In this document: piece after piece, positions 43,494 to 52,251 of the stretch
How positions within the stretch are numbered: position 1 is the stretch's first letter
How the letters are laid out: every line of letters starts with the position of its first letter
DNA from: Desulfotomaculum sp.
GTDB taxonomy: Bacteria > Bacillota > Desulfotomaculia > Desulfotomaculales > Nap2-2B
Length of the DNA: 64,000 nt
Assembly: GCA_003513005.1 (NCBI GenBank)
Contig: DOTD01000017.1
Coordinates: forward strand, 1-64,000
Direction of reading: 5' to 3'
Position numbers and translations under genes: made by a program
The notes under the pieces: model-generated
The model's input: the letters and a program-made list of their open reading frames with translations, nothing else
What the model was told of the DNA's origin: nothing
The model's database searches: none

Positions 43494-44117
43494 TTAAAAT
43501 AGACTGTCTACTGTTGCTATAAGACGGTGGCCTGCTTGAGTCATGGAAAAGATTTGCCATAAAAGTCCCGCTTCTATGGCCAGAATTATCACTGTAGCCA
43601 GGGAAAGCGGACTCAATAAAAGAAAAGACACCTGAGCAGAAACCGCCAAGAAGACAAAAACTATTGAGAACAAACGCAATTGCCGCCTTTGTTTCTCAGA
43701 AGAAATGGGCTTTTTAGGCGACTCCACCGGGGCCAACCGCCATACTGCGGCCAGAGATACTATAAAACCGCCGGCGATTACCAAAACCAGCGCAGAATAT
43801 GAAAAATAAGGCGCTGCTATAACGGCCAGCTTGCCAAAAATCGAAACCACCATTATACTGACCAAAATACAAACATAAGGAGAAGAGCTGTGAGCGCCGC
43901 CGGCGAAAGAGCGCAGCAACATTCCCACAGTTAAAACTATTAAGGTAACAACCAGACATTTAAGCAGCCATCCTGCAATGCACACCAGAAGAACACCTGC
44001 GCCGCCGTAGATAATCATCTCCAGGCTGTAAGCAGCGACTTCTTCTTCATCCCTGTTTAAACCCAGCCTGTCCTTTAAAAAACCTGCCGCAGATTTGGGG
44101 AGGTCTACTTTAAACAA
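43494..44117 (-). CDS. agrB: AgrB-like peptide-processing membrane protease
   Basis: A 207-residue membrane endopeptidase that cleaves the AgrD tail and helps cyclise the peptide. The catalytic His and Cys are in RSFAGGAHSSSPYVCILV near residues 69-86. About five or six membrane segments are visible (for example LLVCIAGWLLKCLVVTLIVL and the segments after residue 90). It precedes agrD and follows the 156-residue membrane protein gene, forming one operon with a terminator. Confidence 0.9.
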   Translation of the reverse strand: MFKVDLPKSAAGFLKDRLGLNRDEEEVAAYSLEMIIYGGAGVLLVCIAGWLLKCLVVTLIVLTVGMLLRSFAGGAHSSSPYVCILVSIMVVSIFGKLAVIAAPYFSYSALVLVIAGGFIVSLAAVWRLAPVESPKKPISSEKQRRQLRLFSIVFVFLAVSAQVSFLLLSPLSLATVIILAIEAGLLWQIFSMTQAGHRLIATVDSLF

Positions 44118-44134
44118 AAATTAAATGCACTCCC

Positions 44135-44605
44135 TTAAGCTGAAATTTTTCCCCGCCGGCGGTTGTAATAATTTTTACCCAGAGCGACAGCCAGCAAAAC
44201 CAACTCGTAGGGAAGGCTGTATAGTTCCCTGAGTACAGGGTTGGCAAAAAATTCTTCATAGGTCCTGCCTGTTAAATTTAATAACGGCATCATATAAATC
44301 ATTTCCACCAAACCACAAATTACAAAGGTCCCAATTACCGTCAGGAAAACCCTGCTCAAGCGAATCTTTGTGATCAAGTGCACATATACAGCCAGGGAAA
44401 TGACAAGAACTACCGTATGAACACCAAAGGCAATGGGCAACAAGCGCACTAAATTGGTTACAGTCTGAAGTACGGCGATTGCGGTTATCTTTTTAAAATC
44501 AAATCTCAAGCAGAGGAAACTAAAAACAACCATCACACAGACTATACTTTCAGGAAAATCCTGTATAAGTAAGGCGGTCAATTCTCTTGTCAATATTGCA
44601 GGCAT
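44135..44605 (-). CDS. Membrane protein of the agr operon (unknown)
   Basis: A 156-residue protein with about five hydrophobic stretches and little soluble sequence; the C-terminus is basic (NYYNRRRGKI). It resembles in outline the sensor half of AgrC or SpoOB-type kinases but has no kinase domain, so it may be a peptide receptor subunit or an accessory protein. The ATG chosen follows GGAAAG; a GTG 51 nt earlier is possible. It lies 17 nt before agrB. Not assigned to a family. Confidence 0.6.
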   Translation of the reverse strand: MPAILTRELTALLIQDFPESIVCVMVVFSFLCLRFDFKKITAIAVLQTVTNLVRLLPIAFGVHTVVLVISLAVYVHLITKIRLSRVFLTVIGTFVICGLVEMIYMMPLLNLTGRTYEEFFANPVLRELYSLPYELVLLAVALGKNYYNRRRGKISA

Positions 44606-44742
44606 GTATATCTTTCCAGTTCCTATATTTGTATCTGAACCCGGACTTTTCTTCACATTCCGTGTATTCTAAAAATTAAAACCTACTTACCACTATTTTC
44701 GTCATCCAACAAATAATTCCTTCTTTCGCAGCCAATATTTTT

Positions 44743-45873
44743 CTATTGTCCTTTCTGGTTTAAATAATATCTCGGCACGCGGCTGTTGACCATGCAGACT
44801 ATTTCATAACTAATCGTTCCGGTTAATTTCGCAATTTCTTCAACAGGAATGGTTTCTCCCCCGCCGGATCCAAAGAGAACTACCTCATCACCGGGATACA
44901 CATCATTGATATGCCCGACATCAACCATGCATTGGTCCATACAAACACGGCCGACAACTCTCGCCCTTTGTCCATTGACAAGCACAATTCCCCTGGAAGA
45001 TAAAAGCCTGCTGTAGCCGTCTGCGTAACCCGCCGAGATCACGGCGATGACAGTCGGATGTGAAGTTTGGTAAGTGGATCCATAGCTTACTTTAAATCCT
45101 GCGGGTACTTTCTTAATTTGTGCTATTCGTGTCTTAAAAGACATAGCAGGTTTTAGATTTAGTGAGTTCCGGATTTCGTTGGAAGGATACAAACCGTAAA
45201 TGATAATACCGGGTCTGACCAGGTTTAAACAAGTCTGCGGGAGATCAAGCAGAGCGGCGCTGTTGGCGCAATGCCGGAGAGGAAACTCCAGCCCCGCTTT
45301 GCGGAGTGCTTCCAGAAAAGAATTGAACAGCTCGAGCTGCGCAAGCGCGAATGTTTTATCCGCGCTGTCAGCTGCGGCAAAATGCGTAAAGATTCCTTCC
45401 GGAATTAGATGAGGAAGCCTTGCGGCTTTAAGGACATCTTCAAGGGCTGATTTTCCCGGCGTTAGACCCAGACGGCCCATGCCGGTATCAATTTTAATAT
45501 GAACTTTAGCCTGCCTGCCTGAGCGTTCCGCAATACTGTTCAACGCTTCAGCCATCTCCAGGCTGTATACCGTCTGGATCAGATTTAAATCCAGTACCTC
45601 TTTAAATTGGGCGCCGGGTGTATACCCAAGAAGCAAAACCGGGGCTTCAATCCCCGCTTTTCTTAACTCTTTTGCTTCTTCAACTCTGGCAACGGCCAGG
45701 CTTTTTGCTCCGTTAGCCAGAACAACTTTTGCCGATTCCAAAGCGCCGTGTCCATATGCGTTTGCTTTTACTACGGCCATAATTTCCGATTTTGGGGAAA
45801 CAATTTTACGTATTTCCCGCATATTCTGTGCGATAGCGCAAAGATCTATTTCAGCCCAAACCGGGACTTTCAG
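44743..45873 (-). CDS. alr: Alanine racemase
   Basis: PLP enzyme that makes D-alanine for peptidoglycan. The catalytic Lys is in MAVVKANAYGHG and the second catalytic Tyr near GFKVSYGSTYQ. The conserved N-terminal WAEIDLCAI strand lies upstream of the first ATG (45822) in the same frame, but there is no ATG, GTG or TTG before it. A CTG at 45873, 7 nt after AGGTG, would include it, giving 376 residues. It follows nnr by 16 nt in the LytS-LytTR-acpS-nnr-alr run. Confidence 0.93.
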   Translation of the reverse strand: MKVPVWAEIDLCAIAQNMREIRKIVSPKSEIMAVVKANAYGHGALESAKVVLANGAKSLAVARVEEAKELRKAGIEAPVLLLGYTPGAQFKEVLDLNLIQTVYSLEMAEALNSIAERSGRQAKVHIKIDTGMGRLGLTPGKSALEDVLKAARLPHLIPEGIFTHFAAADSADKTFALAQLELFNSFLEALRKAGLEFPLRHCANSAALLDLPQTCLNLVRPGIIIYGLYPSNEIRNSLNLKPAMSFKTRIAQIKKVPAGFKVSYGSTYQTSHPTVIAVISAGYADGYSRLLSSRGIVLVNGQRARVVGRVCMDQCMVDVGHINDVYPGDEVVLFGSGGGETIPVEEIAKLTGTISYEIVCMVNSRVPRYYLNQKGQ

Positions 45874-45889
45874 GATCAGTCACCTGCCG

Positions 45890-47443
45890 TTAATTGCTTT
45901 CAGTTTCTAAAATAGCATCCGGTAAAAAGTCCAGAATATCACCGGCTACAAGGCCGCGGCAGCCTTTCCGCCTGACCGCAAGATCACCGGCCAAACCGTG
46001 AAGATAAGCCCCTGCCCCTGCTGCGTCAAACGGGTTTAACCCCTGGGCGATCAACCCGGCAATGATTCCGGTAAGAACATCTCCCGCGCCGCCTGTAGCC
46101 ATGCCGGGATTTCCTGTTGTATTGATATAAGCCCTGGAATCGGGAGCCGCCACTATAGTCGAAGCGCCCTTCAATAATAAAACGACTCCCCAGTCTTTAG
46201 CCGCTTTTTCCGTTATCTCTAAACGCCGCTGCTGGATTTCGGCTGTAGTATTGCCTGTCAGCCTGCCCATCTCACCCGGGTGAGGGGTTAAGACAATTGG
46301 CGCTGACGTTAGTTTGAATACCTCCGTGTGACCGGCAAGGCAGTTTAAACCATCCGCATCCAACACACAAGGTATTTTTAACATAGGTAAAATTCTTTTT
46401 ATAAAAGAAGCTGTCTCCGGATGTGTGGTGATACCGGGTCCGATTGCGACAACATCAAAGCGCTGCGCAAGAGTAAAAACTTCATCCAAAGCTTCGCTTC
46501 CAATTGTCTGTTCGGAACTCTCCGGCAAGGCGACAGTCATGATTTCAGTCAGTTTTGAAGCGGCAAGCTTTTGCACACCGGAAGGAACCGCCAGAGTTAC
46601 CAGTCCCGCACCCGCCCGGGCTGCGCTCATTGCGGCCAGACAGGCGGCGCCGGTCATGCCTCTTGACCCGGCTACAATTAGTACCCTCCCATAATCACCT
46701 TTGTTGGAGGCGGGCTGACGCGGCTGAAGCCAACCGCGGACCAAATCCCTGGTTAACAACTGTCTCTTTAAGGATTCGTTATTATAAAGATACGCCGGTA
46801 TGGAAATGTCAGCCACATGAAGTTTTCCAGTATGGCTTGCGCCAGGTTCCTGGACAAGCCCCAGCTTGGGCAGGCCGAAGGTAACTGTACAGGTTGCCTT
46901 AACGCAAAGGCCCTCAATAAGGCCGCTGTCCGCCTGTAATCCGGAGGGTATATCTACAGCCACTACCGGCTTCCCGCTGTGGTTAATCTGCTCAATTACA
47001 CCAGCAGAGGGCTGGCCCGGAATTCCTTTGAAACCAGTGCCAAAAATAGCGTCTATAATGAGATCGCTTCCTGTAAGGGCCGTATGTAAATCATCGAAAC
47101 GGAAGTTTTGATCTAATACTTCTATCTTTTGGCCCATATTCTCCCAGATAGACATATTTGTTTTTGCGTCACCGGAGATTTCTTCTTTTTCAGCTAAAAG
47201 AAAAACCTTTACATTGGCTTTTAAGTTATACAAATGCCGGGCAACAACAAAACCGTCCCCGCCATTGTTTCCCTTGCCTGAAAATACGCAAACAGCCTTG
47301 TTTTCAATATTAGGAAGCAGCTCCCGGATAACTTGAATGACCTGAAAACCGGCATTCTCCATTAGAACAACCCCGGGTATCCCGTAATCTTCGATAGTGG
47401 TGCGATCCAGTTCTCTCATTTCCGCGGCGCTGACTACTTTCAT
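45890..47443 (-). CDS. nnr: Bifunctional NAD(P)H-hydrate repair enzyme (epimerase + ADP-dependent dehydratase)
   Basis: Repairs damaged NAD(P)H hydrates. Residues 1-210 form the YjeF_N epimerase domain (FSGKGNNGGDGFVVARHL near residues 54-71), and residues 230-517 the ADP-dependent dehydratase (RVLIVAGSRGMTGAACLAA; APIVLTPHPGEMGRLTG; GNPGMATGGAGDVLTGIIAG near 441-460). The 517-residue fused form is normal in Firmicutes. acpS lies 2 nt upstream and alr 16 nt downstream. Confidence 0.94.
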   Translation of the reverse strand: MKVVSAAEMRELDRTTIEDYGIPGVVLMENAGFQVIQVIRELLPNIENKAVCVFSGKGNNGGDGFVVARHLYNLKANVKVFLLAEKEEISGDAKTNMSIWENMGQKIEVLDQNFRFDDLHTALTGSDLIIDAIFGTGFKGIPGQPSAGVIEQINHSGKPVVAVDIPSGLQADSGLIEGLCVKATCTVTFGLPKLGLVQEPGASHTGKLHVADISIPAYLYNNESLKRQLLTRDLVRGWLQPRQPASNKGDYGRVLIVAGSRGMTGAACLAAMSAARAGAGLVTLAVPSGVQKLAASKLTEIMTVALPESSEQTIGSEALDEVFTLAQRFDVVAIGPGITTHPETASFIKRILPMLKIPCVLDADGLNCLAGHTEVFKLTSAPIVLTPHPGEMGRLTGNTTAEIQQRRLEITEKAAKDWGVVLLLKGASTIVAAPDSRAYINTTGNPGMATGGAGDVLTGIIAGLIAQGLNPFDAAGAGAYLHGLAGDLAVRRKGCRGLVAGDILDFLPDAILETESN

Positions 47444-47445
47444 TT

Positions 47446-47832
47446 TTAGCCTCCTAAGGCCAGGGCAAATGCCAAAGCTTTGTCCTGATCGTGAGAAATG
47501 GTGATTAGTACTTTACTGATTCCTTTTTCCCCGGCGATTTCAACAGCCCTGTTATGTAAAGATACTTTTGGCCCATTGTCTTTTTCTGTTACTATCTCGA
47601 CATCCCGCCAACCTATACCAAAGGCCAGGCCTGTCCCCAATGCTTTTAAAACAGCTTCTTTGGCGGCAAAACGGGCTGCAAAAGATGGAAAGGGATCCTT
47701 GCGCAAACTGCAGTAAGCCACTTCATCCTGTGTAAAAATTTTATTAAAAAACTTACCCGGATATTTTTCGGCCAATAACCGCAGCCGCTTGATTTCAATT
47801 ATATCAGTGCCGATTCCTTTTACCAATGGCAA
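47446..47832 (-). CDS. acpS: Holo-[acyl-carrier-protein] synthase
   Basis: Transfers 4'-phosphopantetheine from CoA to apo-ACP. The 128-residue protein has GIGTDIIEIKRL near residues 6-17 (metal Asp) and FAARFAAKEAVLKALGTG near 51-68 (catalytic Glu and Lys). Length and motifs match AcpS. It sits between the LytTR regulator and nnr, an arrangement common in Firmicutes for acpS-nnr-alr. Confidence 0.95.
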   Translation of the reverse strand: MPLVKGIGTDIIEIKRLRLLAEKYPGKFFNKIFTQDEVAYCSLRKDPFPSFAARFAAKEAVLKALGTGLAFGIGWRDVEIVTEKDNGPKVSLHNRAVEIAGEKGISKVLITISHDQDKALAFALALGG

Positions 47833-47849
47833 ATCCGCCTTAAGTTTGT

Positions 47850-48647
47850 TTAGAAACCGATAATTCTTTTAAGCTTTTTTGCCTGTGCGCGGCTTACAGG
47901 GACTTCGCTTTTTTCTTTATCATCCACTATGAGGTTGTATGTCCCGTTAAAAAAAGGGACTATTTCTTTTACTTTATGCAGGTTGACCAGGTAACACCGG
48001 TGAGTTCTGAAAAATACTTTCGGATCTAAACGTTTTTCGAGTTCCTTTAAAGTAAATCTTACAAAAAGTTTTTCATCAAAGATCTTTAAATAAACGTAAT
48101 CTTTTTCCGTAAAGGCAAAAACGAGATCTGATTCAGGCACCAGGACTGTTTTTCCTTTCTTTTCAGCAGGAATGCGGTCAATTTTAATCTGCTCCAAATC
48201 AAGGTTAATATCTGCCTGGTTGTAAACACTGGTTGTTTCCGCTTCCTCGATTTCTTGATTTTCCAGGTTTGCTCCGGAATCACCGATTAATTTCAGGACT
48301 TTGTCAATAGCCCTTTTTAAGCGGCTGATTTCCACAGGCTTCAAAAGATAGTCGACAGCGTTGATATCAAAGGCTTTCACTGCATATTCATCATAGGCGG
48401 TAACAAAAATAACGAACGGCTTACAGGGGAGTTCCTGAATCGCCGCTCCCAATTCCATACCGCTCATTCCGGGCATTGAAATATCAAGAAACAAAACCTG
48501 ATAATCCAGCGCTTTTATTAATACAAGCGCTTCTTGCGCATTGGCGGCCTCGCCGATAACTTCAATGTTGTCAAAGTTCTTCAAAGCAAAGCGTAATTCC
48601 TGCCGCGCCGGGTATTCGTCATCCACGATCAGAGCTTTCAATTTCAT
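47850..48647 (-). CDS. LytTR-family response regulator
   Basis: A 265-residue regulator. The receiver domain has LKALIVDDEYPARQEL at the N-terminus, phospho-acceptor Asp in QVLFLDISMPGMSG near residue 58 and Lys in DYLLKPVEISRLKRA near residue 108. A linker of about 45 residues leads to a LytTR DNA-binding domain (VYLKIFDEKLFVRFTLKELEKRL, with FFRTHRCYLVNL near 215-228). The ATG follows GGAGGAG by 7 nt and overlaps the kinase gene by 29 nt, so they are a pair. AgrA is in the same output family. Confidence 0.93.
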   Translation of the reverse strand: MKLKALIVDDEYPARQELRFALKNFDNIEVIGEAANAQEALVLIKALDYQVLFLDISMPGMSGMELGAAIQELPCKPFVIFVTAYDEYAVKAFDINAVDYLLKPVEISRLKRAIDKVLKLIGDSGANLENQEIEEAETTSVYNQADINLDLEQIKIDRIPAEKKGKTVLVPESDLVFAFTEKDYVYLKIFDEKLFVRFTLKELEKRLDPKVFFRTHRCYLVNLHKVKEIVPFFNGTYNLIVDDKEKSEVPVSRAQAKKLKRIIGF

Positions 48648-50019
48648 TTCTATTCTCCTCCCCGTCCACATGTTTGAGATCCAGTGGAACCCGGAAAAAT
48701 ACAGATGTACCCATCCCGGGTGTGCTTTCTATTTTTAAGCCGTAATCTTCACCAAACAAGCTCTTCAAACGTTCGTTTACATTACTGAGGCCGACGCCGT
48801 TTCCCGAACCTACGCCAGGTTTAAGAATTTCAGGCAGCCTTTCCGGGTGGATTCCCACACCGTCATCATTTACCTCAAATAAGATTTCCCCGTCAGCGAG
48901 GCTGGCGGTAATTTTTACTGTTCCTTTGCCTAGCTTGGGTAATATACCGTGCTTGATCGCGTTTTCGGCCAGCGGTTGAATAGTAAGTACAGGCACCTCG
49001 CAGGATAAAAGAGTATCGTCGATATCCTTCATTATTTGCAGCTTCTCACCAAAACGCGCTTTTTCCAGAACAAGATATGTATTCAAATACTCAATTTCTT
49101 CTTTCAGGCTGTTGAAATGTCCTCTTCTTTTAAGCGCATAACGAAAAAAACTGGCCAGACGGATCAACAGGCGTCTGGCTGTTTCGGGATTCGTCCGGAT
49201 AAACATGATAATGGTATTTAAAGTATTAAACAGAAAATGCGGGTTAATTTGCGCCTGAAGAGCTTCCAGTTCCGCCTTGGTAACCAGTTGGGTCTGCCGG
49301 TTCAGTTCCGCTAATTCCATCTGCATTCCAAATAAATGAGCCAGCCCGACAGACAGTTTCACTATTCCTTCCGGTACTTTGCCGGGTTTTGACTGGTATA
49401 GTTTTAATGCCCCGGTTACTTTTCCGTTGCATTTCAAAGGAGCGATCACGGCGGACTCCAAAGGACAGTTTGGAAAAGGACATTTCAAATCATATGGGTT
49501 ATTCAATATTTTTAACTCCCCGCTGTAAAGCGCCGCCTTGGTGGCTTCTGTAAGAACAGGTCCTCCCGCTTTATGGTGATCGTCTCCCGAACCGATGTAG
49601 GCAAGTATTTTTTCTCTGTCGGTGATCGCTACTGCAGCGACTTGAGAAATCTCTTTTATTATAGCCGCCGTTTTAGCAGCTGTTTCTTCACTAAGACCCC
49701 GTCTTAAAAAAGGCAAAGTCTCATTGGCAATCTGGAGCGTGAGATCGGCAAGGCTTTTCTCTAGCTTGATATTTTGAAGTTTCTGCCTGTAGACAAACCT
49801 GTCCATCCCTAAAGCTGTTAGAATATTGGATATGAGCAGGACAATCGCACAATGCCAGATTAAAGGTTTCCATAAGATTAGTAATGCCGCAGCTGCAATA
49901 TTAAGCGGCAGCCACCAGATAAGTATCCCGCGCAATATACTCCTGTCCGTTTTCCAGCCCCCTAGCCATAGACTGAATATTTGTAAACATTCGTCATTTA
50001 AAGCTGTTTTTGCTTTCAC
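48619..50019 (-). CDS. LytS-like sensor histidine kinase with GAF domain
   Basis: A 466-residue kinase. Two membrane segments (about residues 31-50 and 55-72), then a GAF-type domain at about 90-240 (AAVAITDREKILAYIG, with CPFPNCP near residues 178-184), a LytS HisKA_7TM-type core QAQINPHFLFNTLNTIIMFI near 259-278 with the phospho-His, and an HATPase domain with NAIKHGI, DDGVGI and GVGLSNVNERL. Pairs with the adjacent LytTR regulator. The few membrane segments argue against AgrC. It may sense a small ligand through the Cys-rich GAF. Confidence 0.93.
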   Translation of the reverse strand: MKAKTALNDECLQIFSLWLGGWKTDRSILRGILIWWLPLNIAAAALLILWKPLIWHCAIVLLISNILTALGMDRFVYRQKLQNIKLEKSLADLTLQIANETLPFLRRGLSEETAAKTAAIIKEISQVAAVAITDREKILAYIGSGDDHHKAGGPVLTEATKAALYSGELKILNNPYDLKCPFPNCPLESAVIAPLKCNGKVTGALKLYQSKPGKVPEGIVKLSVGLAHLFGMQMELAELNRQTQLVTKAELEALQAQINPHFLFNTLNTIIMFIRTNPETARRLLIRLASFFRYALKRRGHFNSLKEEIEYLNTYLVLEKARFGEKLQIMKDIDDTLLSCEVPVLTIQPLAENAIKHGILPKLGKGTVKITASLADGEILFEVNDDGVGIHPERLPEILKPGVGSGNGVGLSNVNERLKSLFGEDYGLKIESTPGMGTSVFFRVPLDLKHVDGEENRNEIESSDRG

Positions 50020-50130
50020 AATTTTCTTTTAACTATTATAATTAAGGAAAAAGTAAATGTCTATCGCAAAAACACCGCCGGAATTCTGAGGAATAACGAG
50101 CACCTGAGCGAACCGTGACAACGACGGCCT

Positions 50131-50190
50131 GAGGCGAACTGAGCACGTAGGCAGTTGACCTCCCTAAGACAAGCTTTTTTCAGGATAGTT
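50131..50190. repeat. Dispersed intergenic repeat, copy E (long)
   Basis: Plus strand blocks GAGGCGAAC, TGAGCACG, GTAGGCAGTTGACC, TCCCTAAG and TTTTTTCAGGATAG in order, matching the reverse strand of 13660-13725. The 14-mer at 50147-50160 also matches the repeat at 7831. It lies between the kinase and epimerase genes. Confidence 0.65.
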
Positions 50191-50216
50191 TATTTTATAA
50201 AGGAGATCGGTAAAAA

Positions 50217-51140
50217 ATGAAAAACATCCTGATTATTGGAGGGAGCTACTTTATAGGAAGGGTATTTATCCTAATGCTATCGAGGCGAAAAGAATATACA
50301 ATCCACGTCCTGAACCGGGGCAACAGGCCGCTAAGGATACAGGGTGTCGAAGAACATATCTGCGACAGGAATGAATCTGAGAGAATAAAAAAGGTTATCC
50401 CTCCCTTGGATTGGGATGCGGTGGTTGACTTCTGCGCTGATCTTCCTCACGAAATAAGCAGTATGATTAATGATTTGCCCGGCAAGATAAACCATTATAT
50501 TTATTTCAGTACCTGTGCGGTTTATAAAACATCTCTAGATTACCCCAAATACGAAGACTCACCCAAGCTTTCAGGATCTATTCCGGGCCCTTTTGGAGAT
50601 TATGGCTATAAAAAGTATCTTGCAGAGCTTGAATTAGTTAAGAGTTGCGAGACTGAAAACATAAATTATACTGTATTAAGGCCTGCTTTCGTTTACGGGC
50701 CTTTTAATTATGCCCCGAGAGAATCATATTTTTTTGATCTTATCTTAAGCAACAAGGAAGTGCCGGCGCCGTCGAACTCAATTGCTCTTTTTCAGTTTGT
50801 TTATGTTACGGATATCGCCAACTTGTGCATTTCCTGTTTGGGCAACAGCACTGTCTATGGAAATGCCTACAACTTATCCGCGGAGGAAATGATCTCATAT
50901 CAAAAGTTAATCAATGTATTTGAAGAAATCAGCGGCGAAAGAATCCGAACCAGGGAATACAGCTGTGAGGAAATTGAGCAAAAGAATATCCCTCTGCCCT
51001 TTCCATTAGAACAGCATGAACTCTATTCCGGCTCACTGATCACAAGGACTTTAAATTTTAAGTACACTCCCTTTGCAAAAGGCATGAAAGATACCTTTGA
51101 ATTTTACAAGAAACACTCTTTTAAGAAGCAGCTAAAATAA
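50217..51140 (+). CDS. NAD-dependent epimerase/dehydratase
   Basis: A 307-residue extended short-chain dehydrogenase. The NAD-binding loop is IIGGSYFIGRVF near residues 5-16, with the strand-2 region DRNESERIKK following. The active-site Tyr-x3-Lys is DYGYKKYLAEL near residues 132-142 and a Ser in YFSTCAVY. A sugar nucleotide is the likely substrate, but no other sugar gene is near. AAAGGAGAT precedes the ATG. Unassigned pathway. Confidence 0.85.
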   Translation: MKNILIIGGSYFIGRVFILMLSRRKEYTIHVLNRGNRPLRIQGVEEHICDRNESERIKKVIPPLDWDAVVDFCADLPHEISSMINDLPGKINHYIYFSTCAVYKTSLDYPKYEDSPKLSGSIPGPFGDYGYKKYLAELELVKSCETENINYTVLRPAFVYGPFNYAPRESYFFDLILSNKEVPAPSNSIALFQFVYVTDIANLCISCLGNSTVYGNAYNLSAEEMISYQKLINVFEEISGERIRTREYSCEEIEQKNIPLPFPLEQHELYSGSLITRTLNFKYTPFAKGMKDTFEFYKKHSFKKQLK

Positions 51141-51333
51141 AGCTCCAAGAACACAAATTCAAAAGGTGAAATAACCAGAGGGACGGTGATTTCATTTCAG
51201 CAAAAGTAGATATTTCATCAGCGGGGCGCACTCTATGAAAAATTTTCAACGCCCGTTAAATGCTGTTGTTTTTGCTGTTGTAATTTACGAATAATTAGCG
51301 CATAATAGTATCAACAAGGAAAGAGGTGATCTT
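51141..51333 (+). other. Short intergenic region before the toxin-antitoxin pair
   Basis: These 193 nt hold no gene. A GAGGGACGGTGATTTCATTTC segment near 51178-51198 resembles the repeat at 60361 in outline. The promoter of the toxin-antitoxin pair is at 51278. Confidence 0.35.
51278..51306 (+). promoter_or_regulatory. Promoter of toxin-antitoxin pair 1
   Basis: -35 TTGTAA (51278-51283), 17-nt spacer, -10 CATAAT (51301-51306), 28 nt before the antitoxin ATG. The Phd-type antitoxin would be expected to repress here. Confidence 0.5.
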
Positions 51334-51591
51334 ATGCCAAACATCAAGCCGGTTTCGGATTTGCGAAATTATAACGAGGTTTTGAGGGATGTTGCTGTGG
51401 GCGCGCCAGTCTTTTTGACGAAGAACGGCAGAGGACGTTATGCGCTTATTGATATTACAGAGTACGAGAAAATACAGGCGACAATCAAGCTGATGGGCGA
51501 ACTTGCCAAGGGCCGGAAATCAGGCGAGGAAAAGGGATGGGTTTCACGTGAAGCTGTGAGAGCACATTTCAAAGAGAAAACCAGTGAATAA
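51334..51591 (+). CDS. Phd/YefM-family antitoxin
   Basis: An 85-residue antitoxin. The N-terminal half (PVSDLRNYNEVL, then APVFLTKNGRGRYALIDI) is the Phd/YefM dimerisation and DNA-binding fold; the C-terminal 35 residues, rich in Lys and Glu, should wrap the toxin. AGAGGTG lies just before the ATG. It overlaps the toxin gene by 8 nt. It is a paralogue of the second antitoxin at 51988. Confidence 0.88.
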   Translation: MPNIKPVSDLRNYNEVLRDVAVGAPVFLTKNGRGRYALIDITEYEKIQATIKLMGELAKGRKSGEEKGWVSREAVRAHFKEKTSE

Positions 51592-51916
51592 GCTTCATTA
51601 TTCTCCGGAGGCTTTAAGTGACCTTGACGAAATATGGGCATGTATTTTTGAAGAATTACAAAATTCCACCGCTGCCCAAAACACGGTGGATGGCATATTG
51701 GATAATATAGAAAATTTGCGAAAGTTTTCAGAAATGGGGGCGCCTCTGTGCTCAGTCATAGAGGTTGAAGGCGATTACCGTTTTCTTGTATGCGGAAACT
51801 ACCTTGCCTTTTACCGCGTCAAGGGCGAGGAGGTCAACATAGACCGCATATTATACGGCAGACGCGATTATCTGCGTATCTTGTTCGCCAATTCATCGGA
51901 AGAAGCCATCAAGTAG
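51584..51916 (+). CDS. RelE/ParE-family toxin
   Basis: A 110-residue toxin of the RelE/ParE fold. HYSPEALSDLDEIWAC at the N-terminus and YRFLVCGNYLAFYRVKGEEV and RILYGRRDYLRILF at the C-terminus are the standard patterns. The catalytic set of RelE is not clear, so cleavage of mRNA or gyrase poisoning cannot be chosen. GTG start overlapping the antitoxin by 8 nt. It appears intact. Confidence 0.88.
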   Translation: MNKLHYSPEALSDLDEIWACIFEELQNSTAAQNTVDGILDNIENLRKFSEMGAPLCSVIEVEGDYRFLVCGNYLAFYRVKGEEVNIDRILYGRRDYLRILFANSSEEAIK

Positions 51917-51933
51917 AAACTAACATTTAGACC

Positions 51934-51962
51934 TTGTGTTTTGGGCAGAATAATGCTATAAT
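51934..51962 (+). promoter_or_regulatory. Promoter of antitoxin 2
   Basis: -35 TTGTGT (51934-51939), 17-nt spacer and an extended -10 TGCTATAAT ending at 51962, 25 nt before the antitoxin ATG. Confidence 0.6.
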
Positions 51963-51987
51963 TATGTACAATAGAGGAGGCGCAGTC

Positions 51988-52251
51988 ATGCCGCAGATCA
52001 GACCGATTACGGATTTGAGAAATACCAACGAAATTTCCGACATCTGCCACGCCAAGAAAGAGCCAATTTTCATTACAAAAAACGGCTATGGTGATCTGGT
52101 AGTTATGAGCATTGAAACTTACGAAGCCATGCTGGAAGAACGGGAACTTGACGCCGCCATCATGGAAGCCGAGGCCGAGTATGCATCTGGCAGCCAGTTG
52201 TTGGATGCGAGGAAAGCTCTCTCCACATTAAGGAGACGGCACTTTGGATAA
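51988..52251 (+). CDS. Second Phd/YefM-family antitoxin, toxin decayed
   Basis: An 87-residue antitoxin starting MPQIRPITDLRN after AGAGGAGGCG. It is a clear paralogue of the antitoxin at 51334 (PITDLRN compared with PVSDLRN, IFITKNGYG compared with VFLTKNGRG). A ParE-type toxin gene should overlap its end, but only remnants remain (52244-52316). The C-terminal toxin-binding segment (LDAAIMEAEAEYASGSQ, LDARKALSTLRR) is complete, so it may still repress or neutralise. Confidence 0.85.
   Translation: MPQIRPITDLRNTNEISDICHAKKEPIFITKNGYGDLVVMSIETYEAMLEERELDAAIMEAEAEYASGSQLLDARKALSTLRRRHFG

Noticed and set aside
48619..50019. LytS-like kinase as the AgrC receptor
   Set aside because: It has only about two membrane segments and a GAF domain and is separated by alr-nnr-acpS; the link remains only a hypothesis.
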